Shown in pieces: positions 1 through 8,831 of a DNA stretch of 64,000 bases. The DNA is taken from positions 447,163 to 511,162 of the forward strand of contig NZ_FNCH01000001.1 of the NCBI RefSeq assembly GCF_900100705.1. Direction: 5' to 3'. The stretch's first letter is position 1; every line of letters begins with the position of its first letter. Under the pieces are notes generated by a model. The model was given only the letters and a program-made list of their open reading frames with translations. It was not told the DNA's origin and made no database searches. The DNA comes from Pedobacter terrae. Its GTDB lineage: Bacteria; Bacteroidota; Bacteroidia; Sphingobacteriales; Sphingobacteriaceae. The position numbers and the translations under genes were made by a program.

Positions 1-2
1 TT

Positions 3-302
3 TGCTTTGGCATTTATAAAGATCAGGAACAGGTAGGATTTGCGCGCTGGATCACTGATAAGGCAACTTTTGCCTGGCTCTGCGATGTTTATGTTAAAGA
101 AAACTACCGCGGCTTGGGTTTATCTAAAAAAATGATGTCGTTTATGATTTTCCATCCAGATTTGCAAGGCTTGAGGCGTTATCAACTGGCTACATTGGAT
201 GCTCACGGACTCTATGAGCAATTTGGCTTTTCAGCGATTCAAAATCCGGAAAGACAAATGGGCATCGTGATTCAGAACGCATATGATCAGGGAGCAGAAT
301 AG
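3..302 (+). CDS. GNAT-family N-acetyltransferase, 5' end cut off by the window
   Basis: The reading frame is open from the left edge and stops at 300-302, so only the C-terminal ~99 residues are present. The segment VYVKENYRGLGLSKKMM is a typical GNAT motif A (the acetyl-CoA pyrophosphate-binding R-G-x-G-x-[SG]-K/R loop). It is followed by a helix and a C-terminal ALxTxDAHGLYEQFGF-like segment, the usual end of small-molecule GNAT enzymes of the YjcF/ElaA sort. It presumably transfers an acetyl group from acetyl-CoA to an amine; the substrate cannot be told. The first in-frame start-like codon (TTG, 114) lies inside motif A and is not a real start. The gene is followed by a lipoprotein gene with a 61-base gap. 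Confidence 0.85.
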   Translation, partial: CFGIYKDQEQVGFARWITDKATFAWLCDVYVKENYRGLGLSKKMMSFMIFHPDLQGLRRYQLATLDAHGLYEQFGFSAIQNPERQMGIVIQNAYDQGAE

Positions 303-363
303 ATAAAAAAAACCTTTTTTAAACTCTCTTGTTTTCCATACAAATCAAAATATAAAGGAAAAC

Positions 364-960
364 ATGAAAAAGATATTTTTATTATCCACCGCTTTTGCAT
401 TAGCGCTTTCATTTCAGGCTTGCCAAACTGCAGACAAAAAATCGGCAACGACTAAAGACAGCGTTTCTGGCGATACAACTATGGTAAACGGTAACCACGT
501 AGCCGGATCAGAGAGCACTGAATCGGGTGTCGATGAGGCAGGTGCAACATTTTTAAGGAAGGCTGCTGTAGGCGGTATAATGGAAGTTGAAGCAGCTAAA
601 ATTGCGGCTAAAAATGCACAAAGTGCAGAAGTAAAAGATTTTGCGGCCAAAATGCTTACCGACCATACCAAAGCTAATGCAGAATTAAAAGCTTTGGCAA
701 TAAATAAAAAAGTGATTACGCCTGATGCCTTACCAGCTGATGAACAGATTCATTTGGATGGTATGAAAAAAATGACCGGTGCAGCGTTTGATAAACATTA
801 TATGGATATGATGGTTACCGATCATGAAAAAACAGTTGCCTTATTTAAGCAAGGTACTGAAAACCGCGACCAAAGTATTAAAGAATGGGCAGCAAATACC
901 TTAAAAGTAATTGAATCACATAACGAAATGGCCAAGAAAATTGTGGCTGGTTTAAAATAG
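364..960 (+). CDS. DUF4142 domain lipoprotein
   Basis: This is a 198-residue protein with a lipoprotein signal peptide (hydrophobic core residues 5-19, lipobox ending in Cys20). A low-complexity Thr/Ser/Asp-rich linker follows to about residue 55. The rest is an alpha-helical DUF4142 domain (about 58-195), recognised from the pattern FLRKAAVGGIMEVEAAKIA followed by KDFAAKMLTDHTKAN and a second helical pair containing DHEKTVALF. DUF4142 is a ferritin-like four-helix family of unknown role common in outer-membrane or periplasmic proteins of Bacteroidota; no clear metal-ligand set can be assigned here. Upstream AAGGAAAAC precedes the ATG. It may be a stress-related envelope protein, but nothing in the sequence proves that. 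Confidence 0.88.
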   Translation: MKKIFLLSTAFALALSFQACQTADKKSATTKDSVSGDTTMVNGNHVAGSESTESGVDEAGATFLRKAAVGGIMEVEAAKIAAKNAQSAEVKDFAAKMLTDHTKANAELKALAINKKVITPDALPADEQIHLDGMKKMTGAAFDKHYMDMMVTDHEKTVALFKQGTENRDQSIKEWAANTLKVIESHNEMAKKIVAGLK

Positions 961-989
961 ATTATTAAGGTATCTTTATATTTAGTAGT

Positions 990-1096
990 CGTCATGTCGA
1001 GCGGAGTGCACGAAGTTGGGAAATCTTTTCAAATAGATCTCTCCCCGCCTGTACGGGCAGGCATTACGTAAAGCTCAGTTCGGTATGACGGCTTTT
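990..1096. repeat. Dispersed intergenic repeat (GTCAT...ATGAC-bounded type)
   Basis: This is noncoding DNA between the DUF4142 and protease genes. It begins CGTCATGTCGAGCGGAGTGC and ends with GTATGACGG, so the ends CGTCAT/ATGACG are inverted. It contains a small hairpin (GCCTG/CAGGC near 1048-1062). Similar blocks occur near 2.84, 3.09, 13.3, 16.02, 35.5, 46.1, 53.5 and 62.3 kb. The rest of the 961-1215 gap holds an AT-rich leader for the protease gene; no exact promoter match was found. Confidence 0.6.
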
Positions 1097-1215
1097 TTTA
1101 TTGGGAACCTGCCTTAAGGAGTGCGAAAATATGCCAAAAAGTATTTAATTTGAATACAATTTCTTTCAATAAGAAATTAAAATTAACTTTCGCCGTTTAA
1201 TACGAAAATACATAA

Positions 1216-2817
1216 ATGAATAAGAGTAAAATTTTCAGAGTGCTGTTCGGTATTGCGCTCGCTAGTGTGGTACCAACTTTGGCCAATGCACAAAAAGCCA
1301 ATTGGCAAAATCTCGACCTTAAAAGTGATAGCACATTCGGAATCAGTACCGAAAAAGCATATAAAGAACTTTTAAAAGGTAAAAAATCTGTTAAAGTTAT
1401 TGTAGCGGTAAATGATGGTGGTGTAGAGGCTACACACGAGGATTTGAAACGGATTATGTGGGTAAACACCAAAGAGATCCCCAATAATGGCAAGGATGAT
1501 GACAAAAATGGTTATATCGATGATGTTAATGGCTGGAATTTTATTGGCGGACCTAAAGGATCTGTCAATTTCGAAACTTTAGAGTTAACCCGTTTGGTTC
1601 GTCGCGATCAGGTGCGTTTTGCTAATACCACAGATGCGAATGTAGCAGAAAAAGATAAAAAAGATTTCGAAGTTTTTAAAGCAGAAAGAGCCGATTTGGA
1701 AAAACAATTAGCAGAGGCTAATGAAAATCTGGCAGGTATTACGGGTTTTAAAAATGCTTTAGATGGTGTGGTAAAGAAAATCGGTAAAGAAAATCCAACT
1801 GCAGAAGATTTTAAAAACTTTAAACCTACTAATCAAGTTGAAGGCAGAATCCAAAATGTATTGAGTCAACAATTAGAAAAAGGCAGTTTTAAAGATTTTT
1901 ACGAAGATCAGATCGTAGAAGGTTTGGATTATTACACACGCCAGGCCAAATACAACTTAAATATTGATTATGATCCACGTTCCATTGTTGGCGATGATCC
2001 TAACAATGCTAAGGAGCACTTTTATGGCAATAATGATGTTGCAGGTCCTGATGCTATGCACGGTACGCACGTAGCAGGTATTATTGCCGCAGATAGAACC
2101 AATAAACTTGGTATTTTAGGCGTGGCCGATAATGTTGCTATTATGGGGGTTCGTTGTACGCCAAATGGTGATGAAAGAGATAAAGATGTGGCTAATGGAA
2201 TCCGTTATGCGGTTGATAATGGTGCCAAGGTAATTAACATGAGTTTTGGTAAAGCTTATAGCTGGGATAAAGCCATAGTTAACGAAGCGATGAAATATGC
2301 GGCATCTAAAGACGTATTGATTGTACAGGCTGCAGGTAACGAAAATAAAAATATCGATGTAGAAAATAATTTCCCTAACCACAAAGATTTAGATGAGAAA
2401 ACTATTGCATCATGGATAACAGTTGGTGCTTCTGGCCCTAAAGATGACGAAACACTAAAAGCAAGTTTCTCTAACTTTGGTAAAGCACAGGTAGATGTTT
2501 TTGCTCCGGGTGTACAGATTTACTCTACTGTACCAGGTTCTAAATACAAAAACTTAGACGGAACCAGTATGGCCTCTCCTGTTGTGGCAGGTTTAGCTGG
2601 TTTAATCCGTTCTTATTATCCAAAATTAACGGCAGCGCAGGTAAAAGAAATTATTGTAAAATCGGTTACTAAGGTGGATCACAATGTTGAGTATGCCAAA
2701 GGTGAAGGACCAGATGCACAGAAAGTTTCTGTTCCTTTTTCCGACCTTTGTATTAGTGGCGGAATTGTGAATGCTTACAATGCATTAAAATTAGCAGCAA
2801 CTTATTCAGGTAAGTAA
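1216..2817 (+). CDS. Secreted subtilisin-like serine protease (S8 family)
   Basis: This 533-residue protein has a Sec signal peptide (about 1-26, cleavage after ANA-Q). It carries the full S8 catalytic triad: Asp67 in VIVAVNDGGVEATHEDL, His282 in HGTHVAG and Ser451 in DGTSMASP, plus the oxyanion Asn in AAGNEN. An insertion of about 190 residues rich in Lys/Glu lies between Asp and His, which is long for the family and probably forms a lid or helical arm. No C-terminal sorting domain is seen; the protein ends shortly after the catalytic domain, so it is likely periplasmic or secreted. The ATG at 1216 follows an AT-rich leader. Substrate unknown. Confidence 0.93.
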   Translation: MNKSKIFRVLFGIALASVVPTLANAQKANWQNLDLKSDSTFGISTEKAYKELLKGKKSVKVIVAVNDGGVEATHEDLKRIMWVNTKEIPNNGKDDDKNGYIDDVNGWNFIGGPKGSVNFETLELTRLVRRDQVRFANTTDANVAEKDKKDFEVFKAERADLEKQLAEANENLAGITGFKNALDGVVKKIGKENPTAEDFKNFKPTNQVEGRIQNVLSQQLEKGSFKDFYEDQIVEGLDYYTRQAKYNLNIDYDPRSIVGDDPNNAKEHFYGNNDVAGPDAMHGTHVAGIIAADRTNKLGILGVADNVAIMGVRCTPNGDERDKDVANGIRYAVDNGAKVINMSFGKAYSWDKAIVNEAMKYAASKDVLIVQAAGNENKNIDVENNFPNHKDLDEKTIASWITVGASGPKDDETLKASFSNFGKAQVDVFAPGVQIYSTVPGSKYKNLDGTSMASPVVAGLAGLIRSYYPKLTAAQVKEIIVKSVTKVDHNVEYAKGEGPDAQKVSVPFSDLCISGGIVNAYNALKLAATYSGK

Positions 2818-2868
2818 GTCTATAACTATCCTGTTTGTCATTCTGAGCGAAAGCGAAGAGCGGACGAA

Positions 2869-2908
2869 CAAAAAATGCGTTCCATTGAAAAGTGGAACGC
2901 ATTTTTTG
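2869..2908 (+). terminator. Rho-independent terminator after the S8 protease gene
   Basis: A perfect 16-bp inverted repeat (2869-2884 / 2893-2908) has an 8-base loop and a run of six T on the 3' side. The A run on the 5' side means it could also stop leftward transcription. Confidence 0.85.
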
Positions 2909-3135
2909 TAGATTAAAACAAAATTCTACCTCGAAGCCTAAAGAAGTCAAGTTTTTTAAACCCGAACTCTGTTTATAAAATTAGGCTCAACCAATCCACC
3001 ATGATGAATTCATTCTACAAGTAGAAATAGCGCTTTCAAATGCCTTGCATCCTTTAACAGAAAGACTTTGAAATAAATTACCTCCGGTGAGCTCGCTAAA
3101 GGCTCGGTTCAGGGTGACGACCGCTTAGCGAATGA
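2909..3135. other. Intergenic stretch, no gene seen
   Basis: AT-rich DNA between convergent genes. The right part (about 3088-3121) carries a fragment of the dispersed repeat (GCTCGGTTCAGGGTGACG). No ORF or RNA gene was recognised. Confidence 0.5.
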
Positions 3136-5259
3136 CTACGCCAATATCTTATCAGGTGTGATGGGTAATGTCCTAATCCTCTTACCAGTGGCATTAAAAA
3201 CGGCATTAGCCACCGCTGCAGAAAAACCGATCAAAGCAATTTCGCCCATACCTTTTGCCCCCATCGGATTAATGTAGGGATCGGGTTTATTAATAAAATT
3301 AACATCGATTTCCGGTACATCGGCATTTACCGGTACATGGTAATCAGCAAAGTTGTTATTGATGTATCTTCCATAACGGTGGTCGATTATTGATTCTTCG
3401 GTTAGGGCCATACCTATTCCGCCCACTGCACCACCGACCATCTGGCTTCGGGCTGTTTTCGGACTTACAATAGTACCTGAATCGCCAACAGAAACAATTT
3501 TATTGATCTTCACTACTCCTGTTAAGCTATTTACCTTCACCTGTACAAAATGAATGGAGAACGAATACATGGAGTAGCTATCTTTTTCTTTCCCGCTCTG
3601 GCTCTCTTTGGTAATTTCTATTTGAGGGAGATTATTCTTTTTTAATACATCAACAAAATTAGATGTAGCATCCATATTTGAATTTGCTGCCAGTTCTGCA
3701 ATGGTTGACTTTAATGCTACGCAAACGTCATTCACGGCCGAGCCTACTGTAGATAACGTAGCTGACCCGCCTTGACTTGGTGCTGGTGGTAAGGATGAAT
3801 CGCCCAATTCGAACGTAATTTTATTCACAGGAATATTCATTAATTTATTGGCAATTAAAGTCATGCCGGTTCCTGTTCCGGGACCAATATCGCTGGTTGC
3901 ACTTTGTAAAAGCAGCGATCCATCGGCTTTCAAAATTCCTTTTACGCTGGCTTTACCCCTGTTGGCATTAAATACACCAACACTTACCCCGTAGCCTGTT
4001 TGCCATGGTCCTTCAAGCAAACTACCCGGTTTGTTTTTCCGGTTGCGCCATCCTATTTTATCTGCCCCTATTTTATAGGCTTCTTTAATATTTTTGCTGG
4101 AAAAGGGTTTATTTTTTTGCTGATCGGTTTCAGGATCGTTTTTAATCCTAAAATCCAGTGGATCCATATCTAGCGCATGCGCCATCTCGTCAATCGCGCT
4201 TTCCAATGCGAAAGCACCTGTGGCCTCACCCGGTCCGCGCATCCAGATTGGTACACCTAAATCAACAGGTACAATGACATAAGAAGTATTTACATTATCA
4301 CATTGATACATAAATTTCGCCATGTTCACTACACCTTCAGTAAAGTTCTCATAAGTAGATGTCTCCCCGTAGGCTCTATGCGTAATGCCTGTTAATTTAC
4401 CATCCTTATTGGCACCTAACCCAATGGTTTGTATGGCCGCTGGCCGATTACCCACCATGGTAAACATCTGCATTCTGGTAATCACCACTTTTACGGGTTT
4501 GCCAATATGTTTAGAGGCCATTACCGTTGCAATTTCCAGCGGCCAGGTCCGCAGGGCCATGCCAAAGCCACCACCCACAAACTCCGAATTTACCTGGATA
4601 TTTTCCATCGGAATTTTAAAAACGTTTGCAATAGTACCCTGCGTAGCTTTTACACCTTGTGTTTTGGCGTAAACAGTGAGCTGGTTATTTGGTCGCCAAT
4701 CGGCAATAATCCCATGTAACTCCATAGGATTATGTGTTTCAATGGGTAAAAAGTATCTTTCTTCGAGCTTTACCTCTGCAGTTTTATAAGCATTTTCTTC
4801 ACCACGTTTATAATCAGCCTGTCCCTGTAGTTTTTTAGCCTTTGGATCTTTAAGTGCTTTTTCGAAATCGGTATTAAATGTTTCATTAGCGTAGGTGGCT
4901 TTAACCAATGAAGCAGCATAAGTTGCCCTTTCAAAAGTATTCGCAACAACGATAGCTATAGGTTGTCCGTTATAAAAAATCTTATCGGTATAGAAAATCT
5001 TCATCTGCGGGCCACTTTCCTGCTCATAAGCAGCAGCCGATGGTTTATTCAGGTGTGAAATCACAGCAATAACGCCCGGAGCTTTTTCGGCGGATTTGGT
5101 ATCAAGTGAAGTAATTTTTCCTTTGGTAATGGTACTGGTTACCAAAACACCATAAGTTAAACCTGGTAATTCATATTCGGCAAAATACTTGGCTTTTCCG
5201 GTTACTTTTAAGAATCCATCTACGCGATCGTTCTCATCTTTTAACATGTTCTTTTCCAT
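3136..5259 (-). CDS. paoC: Aldehyde oxidoreductase molybdenum-binding subunit (PaoC/YagR type)
   Basis: The 707-residue large subunit belongs to the xanthine-oxidase family. The N-terminal aldehyde-oxidase a/b hammerhead domain (about 15-125) is followed by two molybdopterin-cytosine-dinucleotide-binding domains. Visible signatures are GGGFGMA, GPGEATGAFALESAIDEMA, QGGSATLS and the C-terminal GAKGMGEIALIG loop, whose Glu673 matches the catalytic Glu of the family. It would oxidise aldehydes (or an N-heterocycle) to acids using water. It is the last gene of a three-gene operon, two bases after paoB. It has no signal peptide of its own, as expected if exported by piggy-back on the Tat-bearing PaoA. 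The assignment to aldehyde rather than purine oxidation rests on subunit architecture. Confidence 0.88.
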   Translation of the reverse strand: MEKNMLKDENDRVDGFLKVTGKAKYFAEYELPGLTYGVLVTSTITKGKITSLDTKSAEKAPGVIAVISHLNKPSAAAYEQESGPQMKIFYTDKIFYNGQPIAIVVANTFERATYAASLVKATYANETFNTDFEKALKDPKAKKLQGQADYKRGEENAYKTAEVKLEERYFLPIETHNPMELHGIIADWRPNNQLTVYAKTQGVKATQGTIANVFKIPMENIQVNSEFVGGGFGMALRTWPLEIATVMASKHIGKPVKVVITRMQMFTMVGNRPAAIQTIGLGANKDGKLTGITHRAYGETSTYENFTEGVVNMAKFMYQCDNVNTSYVIVPVDLGVPIWMRGPGEATGAFALESAIDEMAHALDMDPLDFRIKNDPETDQQKNKPFSSKNIKEAYKIGADKIGWRNRKNKPGSLLEGPWQTGYGVSVGVFNANRGKASVKGILKADGSLLLQSATSDIGPGTGTGMTLIANKLMNIPVNKITFELGDSSLPPAPSQGGSATLSTVGSAVNDVCVALKSTIAELAANSNMDATSNFVDVLKKNNLPQIEITKESQSGKEKDSYSMYSFSIHFVQVKVNSLTGVVKINKIVSVGDSGTIVSPKTARSQMVGGAVGGIGMALTEESIIDHRYGRYINNNFADYHVPVNADVPEIDVNFINKPDPYINPMGAKGMGEIALIGFSAAVANAVFNATGKRIRTLPITPDKILA

Positions 5260-5261
5260 AA

Positions 5262-6245
5262 CTAGGCTTTTGATTTTGCAAGGTTCAACGCTTCAATAAT
5301 CGTATTAGGTGCCAGTTTTAATTTGAAGTCGTTACCTCCAAAGCCTTTAGCATCCTTCATGGCCAATTGTGCCGCCTGCTCAAAATTCGTTAAGCTAGCT
5401 TCTTTTCCTTTTAAAAAAAGCTCAGATGCCGTTAAACGCCAGGGTTTATGTGCCACCCCACCCATGGCCAACCGAACATCAATAATTTTATTATCGACGG
5501 TTTCAAAAGCTGCCGCTACCGATACCAGTGCAAAAGCATAAGAAGCCCTATCCCTAACTTTAAGATAATGGTAGTTTTTAGCCAGATTATTAATAGGAAT
5601 CTCCAAACCGGTAATCATTTCATCAGCCTTTAAGTTATTGTCTAATTGGGGTGTATCTCCAGCTAAGCGATGAAACTCTTTAAATGGAATTTTGCGTTCG
5701 CCTTTTGCATTTGCCAATATCACTTCAGCGTCTAAAGCAACTAAAGCGATACACATATCGCTGGGATGAACCGCAATACATTGGTCTGATGTTCCAAAGA
5801 TAGCATGCATGCGGTTAAAACCTTCCATAGCTCCACATCCGGTTCCGGGTTGGCGTTTATTACATGGCATTTCGGTATCATAAAAATATCCACAACGTGT
5901 ACGCTGCATCATATTACCGCCAACAGTAGCTACATTTCTCAACTGCGCCGATGCGCCTGCCTGTAAAGCCCATGAAAGTAAAGGTAGTTTTTCTTTAACC
6001 AAGGCATGGTCTGCAACCGCTGTATTGGAAGTCAGCGCACCAATGTAGATTTTATTTCCCACCTGCTTGATTTCTTTCAGCGGGACGTGGTTGATATCAA
6101 TGAGTTTTTCTGGTGCGGTAACACCTCTTTTCATCAGATCGATTAAGTTGGTACCACCTGCAAGAAATTTTGCGTTTTTATCTTTAACTAATAAAGCAAT
6201 TGCCGATTTTACTGTGGTTGTTCTGAGGTATTGAAAATTGATCAT
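5262..6245 (-). CDS. paoB: Aldehyde oxidoreductase FAD-binding subunit (PaoB/YagS type)
   Basis: This 327-residue subunit has a PCMH-type FAD-binding domain (FLAGGTNLIDLMKRG near residue 27; LRNVATVGGNMMQRTRCGY near 102-120) and a CO-dehydrogenase flavoprotein C-terminal domain (about 215-325). Cysteines 118, 128, 137 and 156 sit in the inserted loop (RTRCGYFYDTEMPCNKRQPG and after). In E. coli PaoB that loop carries an extra [4Fe-4S] cluster not found in ordinary xanthine dehydrogenases. The gene overlaps the upstream paoA stop by four bases (ATGA), so the two are translationally coupled. It passes electrons from the molybdenum centre via iron-sulfur clusters to FAD. Confidence 0.88.
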   Translation of the reverse strand: MINFQYLRTTTVKSAIALLVKDKNAKFLAGGTNLIDLMKRGVTAPEKLIDINHVPLKEIKQVGNKIYIGALTSNTAVADHALVKEKLPLLSWALQAGASAQLRNVATVGGNMMQRTRCGYFYDTEMPCNKRQPGTGCGAMEGFNRMHAIFGTSDQCIAVHPSDMCIALVALDAEVILANAKGERKIPFKEFHRLAGDTPQLDNNLKADEMITGLEIPINNLAKNYHYLKVRDRASYAFALVSVAAAFETVDNKIIDVRLAMGGVAHKPWRLTASELFLKGKEASLTNFEQAAQLAMKDAKGFGGNDFKLKLAPNTIIEALNLAKSKA

Positions 6246-6865
6246 ATGGTTTGACCTCCTTCCTTAACTTCAATAATTGCATCAACTATGTTTGGGTAAG
6301 CGCCACACCTACAGATATTTCCACTCATGTATTCACTTATTTCTGCCCTGGAGTTAGTGTGGCCTTCGCGGACACAAGCTACGGCCGACATGATCTGGCC
6401 AGGTGTACAGTAACCGCATTGGAAACCGTCGTGTTTGATAAAGGCAGCCTGCATAGGGTGTAGCGTATCGCCATTTGCCAAACCTTCAATCGTGGTAATC
6501 TTCTTTCCCTCATTCATTACCGCTAAGCTCAGGCAAGCGTTTATCCTTTGTCCATCTACATGAACAGTACAGGCACCACATTGGCCATGGTCACATCCTT
6601 TTTTAGTACCTGTTAAGTGTAATTCTTCGCGCAGATAATCTAAAAGTGTTACCCTAGGCTCAACTATTGTTTGATAAGCCTTATTGTTTACCGTAAGCTT
6701 TAGTGGGATTTTCTCAAAAAGCTCAGCGAAACGTTCGTCAGCATTATTTTCGGCTGCTTTGATTGCGGCACCGGGCGTTAGTGCAATAGCCGTAATTACT
6801 GAACTTTTTTTAAGGAAATCGCGCCTGCTATCGCCTTGATTTGGTTTCTGATCGGAAGATTTCAT
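6242..6865 (-). CDS. paoA: Aldehyde oxidoreductase 2Fe-2S subunit with Tat signal (PaoA/YagT type)
   Basis: This 207-residue iron-sulfur subunit has a twin-arginine signal (SRRDFLK at 13-19, then a hydrophobic stretch to about 37), so the complex should be periplasmic. Two [2Fe-2S] clusters are visible: plant-ferredoxin-type ligands Cys91, 96, 99 and 111, and the helical-bundle set Cys150, 153, 185 and 187 (CGYC...CRC). It is the first gene of paoABC, transcribed leftward. No paoD/XdhC-like cofactor-insertion chaperone gene is next to it, unlike the E. coli operon, so that function must be supplied elsewhere. Confidence 0.9.
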   Translation of the reverse strand: MKSSDQKPNQGDSRRDFLKKSSVITAIALTPGAAIKAAENNADERFAELFEKIPLKLTVNNKAYQTIVEPRVTLLDYLREELHLTGTKKGCDHGQCGACTVHVDGQRINACLSLAVMNEGKKITTIEGLANGDTLHPMQAAFIKHDGFQCGYCTPGQIMSAVACVREGHTNSRAEISEYMSGNICRCGAYPNIVDAIIEVKEGGQTI

Positions 6866-7204
6866 AGTTGGATATTTATAAATGGATGCATTCCCAGAAT
6901 CTTCTTTATTATAAATTCATCGATAAAATTACCTCGGTTCTCCGGTATTTCCATCTTTAAATTTAATATAAAAATTAAAGTAATTTCCTTTAATTTGATA
7001 GGTAAAAGAAAAGTTACGCCCAGGAGATAACATTAACAAATATAATAACCAATTATGCCGCTTATTGTTCGAACTTGTGTACTACAATATTGCTTCTTAT
7101 GCGTCCGAAATACACTTGAGCGCATTTTTGGTTTCACGAGAAAATTAAAGCAAATTTAGCGTGGTCATTATCACGCATTTGATTCAAATGATGATAAAAT
7201 TAAT
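6866..7204. promoter_or_regulatory. Upstream region of paoABC; weak promoter candidates
   Basis: This 339-base AT-rich gap lies before paoA. On the minus strand there are two matches to the Bacteroidota -7 element TAnnTTTG, at about 7035-7042 (TATATTTG) and 7151-7158 (TAAATTTG). Neither has a TTTG at the right distance, so they are only candidates. No ORF, RNA gene or strong hairpin was seen. Confidence 0.3.
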
Positions 7205-7924
7205 CTAAAATTGTTTTCCCTTAAGCACCTTAATTTCTGATCCTTCTGCTAAGAAAACAGAATCTGGCTGGGCATGATTTAAGAAAGCAAAATCATCTCC
7301 ATAATTTATTCCAAAATCGGCATTGATTTTATAACTTTTCACGGGATAGGCTTGCCAGCGCGGATGTTCTACCCCATACTCCGATATTTTGTTGTGACCA
7401 ATGTTGGTATAACCCCAGTAATGCTCTGTGATAAATTCTTCTTCGCTACCCGGTCTAATTTCTTCTGCCTGGGCATCTGCAATTACCTTAAAATTATTCC
7501 ATGTTTTATTTTTCCAGAGATAATCCACCTCAAGCTCGTTTTCCTTCGCTATCCAAACATGTTTCATTGGTAAAGTTTGGTAATTTTCTTTATAAATGGT
7601 ATTTGCAACAAGTGTTATTGCGGGTAAAGCGACAATTTCTTTAACAAACACAACTCCTCTTTTCCATTCTTTACCGTCTTTAAACCGAACATAAAAGCGC
7701 AGGTTAACTTCCTCAAAATTGGTATGGAATGGAATATTAAAGCCTCGTAACTTTACATTAACAAACATAAAACCAACCAAGCTAACGTAGTATTTCCCTT
7801 GCCAGGTATCCAGTTCAGTATATGGAGGAAGATATTTTAAAAGAATTTGCTGATCAACCGCATATTGCGCAAGTGCCAACTTACGCCATTCTGCAGTTAA
7901 GAAAACCCCTTTGTTAGCCGCCAT
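7205..7924 (-). CDS. DUF2071 (YqjF-like) family protein
   Basis: This 239-residue protein matches the DUF2071/YqjF family. The N-terminal pattern (FLTAEWRKLALAQYAVDQ, then LPPYTELDTWQGKYYVSLVGF) and the central VNLRFYVRFKDGKEWKRGVVF strand set are characteristic of the acetoacetate-decarboxylase-like fold of this family. Its function is unknown; B. subtilis YqjF responds to nitroaromatic compounds. Its ATG overlaps the kdsA stop by one base (TAATG), so it is the translationally coupled last gene of a kdsA-led unit. No catalytic residue can be assigned. Confidence 0.8.
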   Translation of the reverse strand: MAANKGVFLTAEWRKLALAQYAVDQQILLKYLPPYTELDTWQGKYYVSLVGFMFVNVKLRGFNIPFHTNFEEVNLRFYVRFKDGKEWKRGVVFVKEIVALPAITLVANTIYKENYQTLPMKHVWIAKENELEVDYLWKNKTWNNFKVIADAQAEEIRPGSEEEFITEHYWGYTNIGHNKISEYGVEHPRWQAYPVKSYKINADFGINYGDDFAFLNHAQPDSVFLAEGSEIKVLKGKQF

Positions 7925-8736
7925 TAGATAACAGCTTGTCTTAAGCGAACTAATTTGATTAAAGTTTCTTCAAGCAAATCAAGGTGAAGCATATTGGCAC
8001 CATCTGATTTCGCATTTGCAGGATCAGGATGTGTTTCTATGAATAAGCCATCTGCACCAACTGCAATGGCTGCTTTGGCAATGGTAGAAATGAGTTCTGG
8101 TTTACCACCAGTAACACCGCTGCTTTGGTTAGGCTGTTGTAAACTATGTGTACAGTCCATTACTACCGGCACACCAAAACTTTGCATTTCTGGTAAACCA
8201 CGATAATCTACAATCAGGTCCTGGTAACCAAAGGTATTGCCCCTATCCGTTAAGATGACTTTATTGTTGCCAGCTTCTTTTACTTTTTCGACAGCAAATT
8301 TCATTGATCCAGCCGATAAAAACTGGCCCTTTTTTACGTTAACTACCTTTCCGGTTTCGGCAGCAGCAATTAACAAATCGGTTTGGCGGCATAAAAATGC
8401 AGGAATCTGCAATACATCCACATAAGCAGCAGCCATAGCTGCTTCACCGCTTTCGTGAATATCGGTAACTGTTGGCACACCAAATTCTCTACCAATTCTT
8501 TCTAAAATCCTTAAGGCTTTTTCATCACCAATGCCCGTAAAAGAACTCCCTTTGCTCCTGTTTGCCTTGCGGTATGAACCCTTAAAAATATATGGAATCT
8601 GCAGTTTATCGGTAATCGTAATAATCTTATCAGCGATTCTCATGGCAATATCTTCGCCTTCAATAGCACATGGACCAGCCATTAAAAAGAAATTTCCCGA
8701 ATCTGTATTTTTTAATTTATCTAAATAGTTAAGCAT
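7924..8736 (-). CDS. kdsA: 3-deoxy-8-phosphooctulonate synthase (KDO-8-P synthase)
   Basis: KdsA condenses arabinose-5-phosphate with phosphoenolpyruvate to KDO-8-phosphate for lipid A-core synthesis in the cytoplasm. The TIM-barrel motifs are clear: FLMAGPCAIEGED, FKGSYRKANRS, GVPTVTDIHESGEA, LQIPAFLCRQTDLL, VNVKKGQFL, LTDRGNTFGY, VVMDCTHSLQQPN and FIETHPDP. I place the start at the ATG at 8736 (MLNYLDKL). The frame stays open to 8802, but that extra part is made of the GAGATTTGAGA-type low-complexity repeat and is not protein-like. About 270 residues matches the family. The arabinose-5-phosphate isomerase gene is about 2.4 kb away, across recQ. Confidence 0.94.
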   Translation of the reverse strand: MLNYLDKLKNTDSGNFFLMAGPCAIEGEDIAMRIADKIITITDKLQIPYIFKGSYRKANRSKGSSFTGIGDEKALRILERIGREFGVPTVTDIHESGEAAMAAAYVDVLQIPAFLCRQTDLLIAAAETGKVVNVKKGQFLSAGSMKFAVEKVKEAGNNKVILTDRGNTFGYQDLIVDYRGLPEMQSFGVPVVMDCTHSLQQPNQSSGVTGGKPELISTIAKAAIAVGADGLFIETHPDPANAKSDGANMLHLDLLEETLIKLVRLRQAVI

Positions 8737-8755
8737 AGTTGGGGTATGAGGTATG

Positions 8756-8827
8756 AGATTTGAGATGTGAGATGTGAGATTTGAGAGGTAAGTTTTTCTC
8801 AAATCTCACATCTCAAATCTCACATCT
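8756..8827. repeat. 30-bp near-perfect inverted repeat made of GAGATTTGAGA words
   Basis: Arms 8756-8785 and 8798-8827 pair at 28 of 30 positions around a 12-base loop. It begins four bases after the recQ stop and ends 20 bases before the kdsA start. There is no U tract, so it is not a classic terminator; it could cap the recQ mRNA or separate the two messages. A related word repeat lies before gmhB (63053-63098). Confidence 0.8.
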
Positions 8828-8831
8828 GGTT

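Noticed and set aside
4385..4719. Open frames opposite paoC
   Set aside because: Antisense shadows of a strongly conserved coding region.
8737..8802. N-terminal extension of kdsA
   Set aside because: The codons come from the GAGATTTGAGA inverted repeat; the conserved protein begins at the ATG at 8736.
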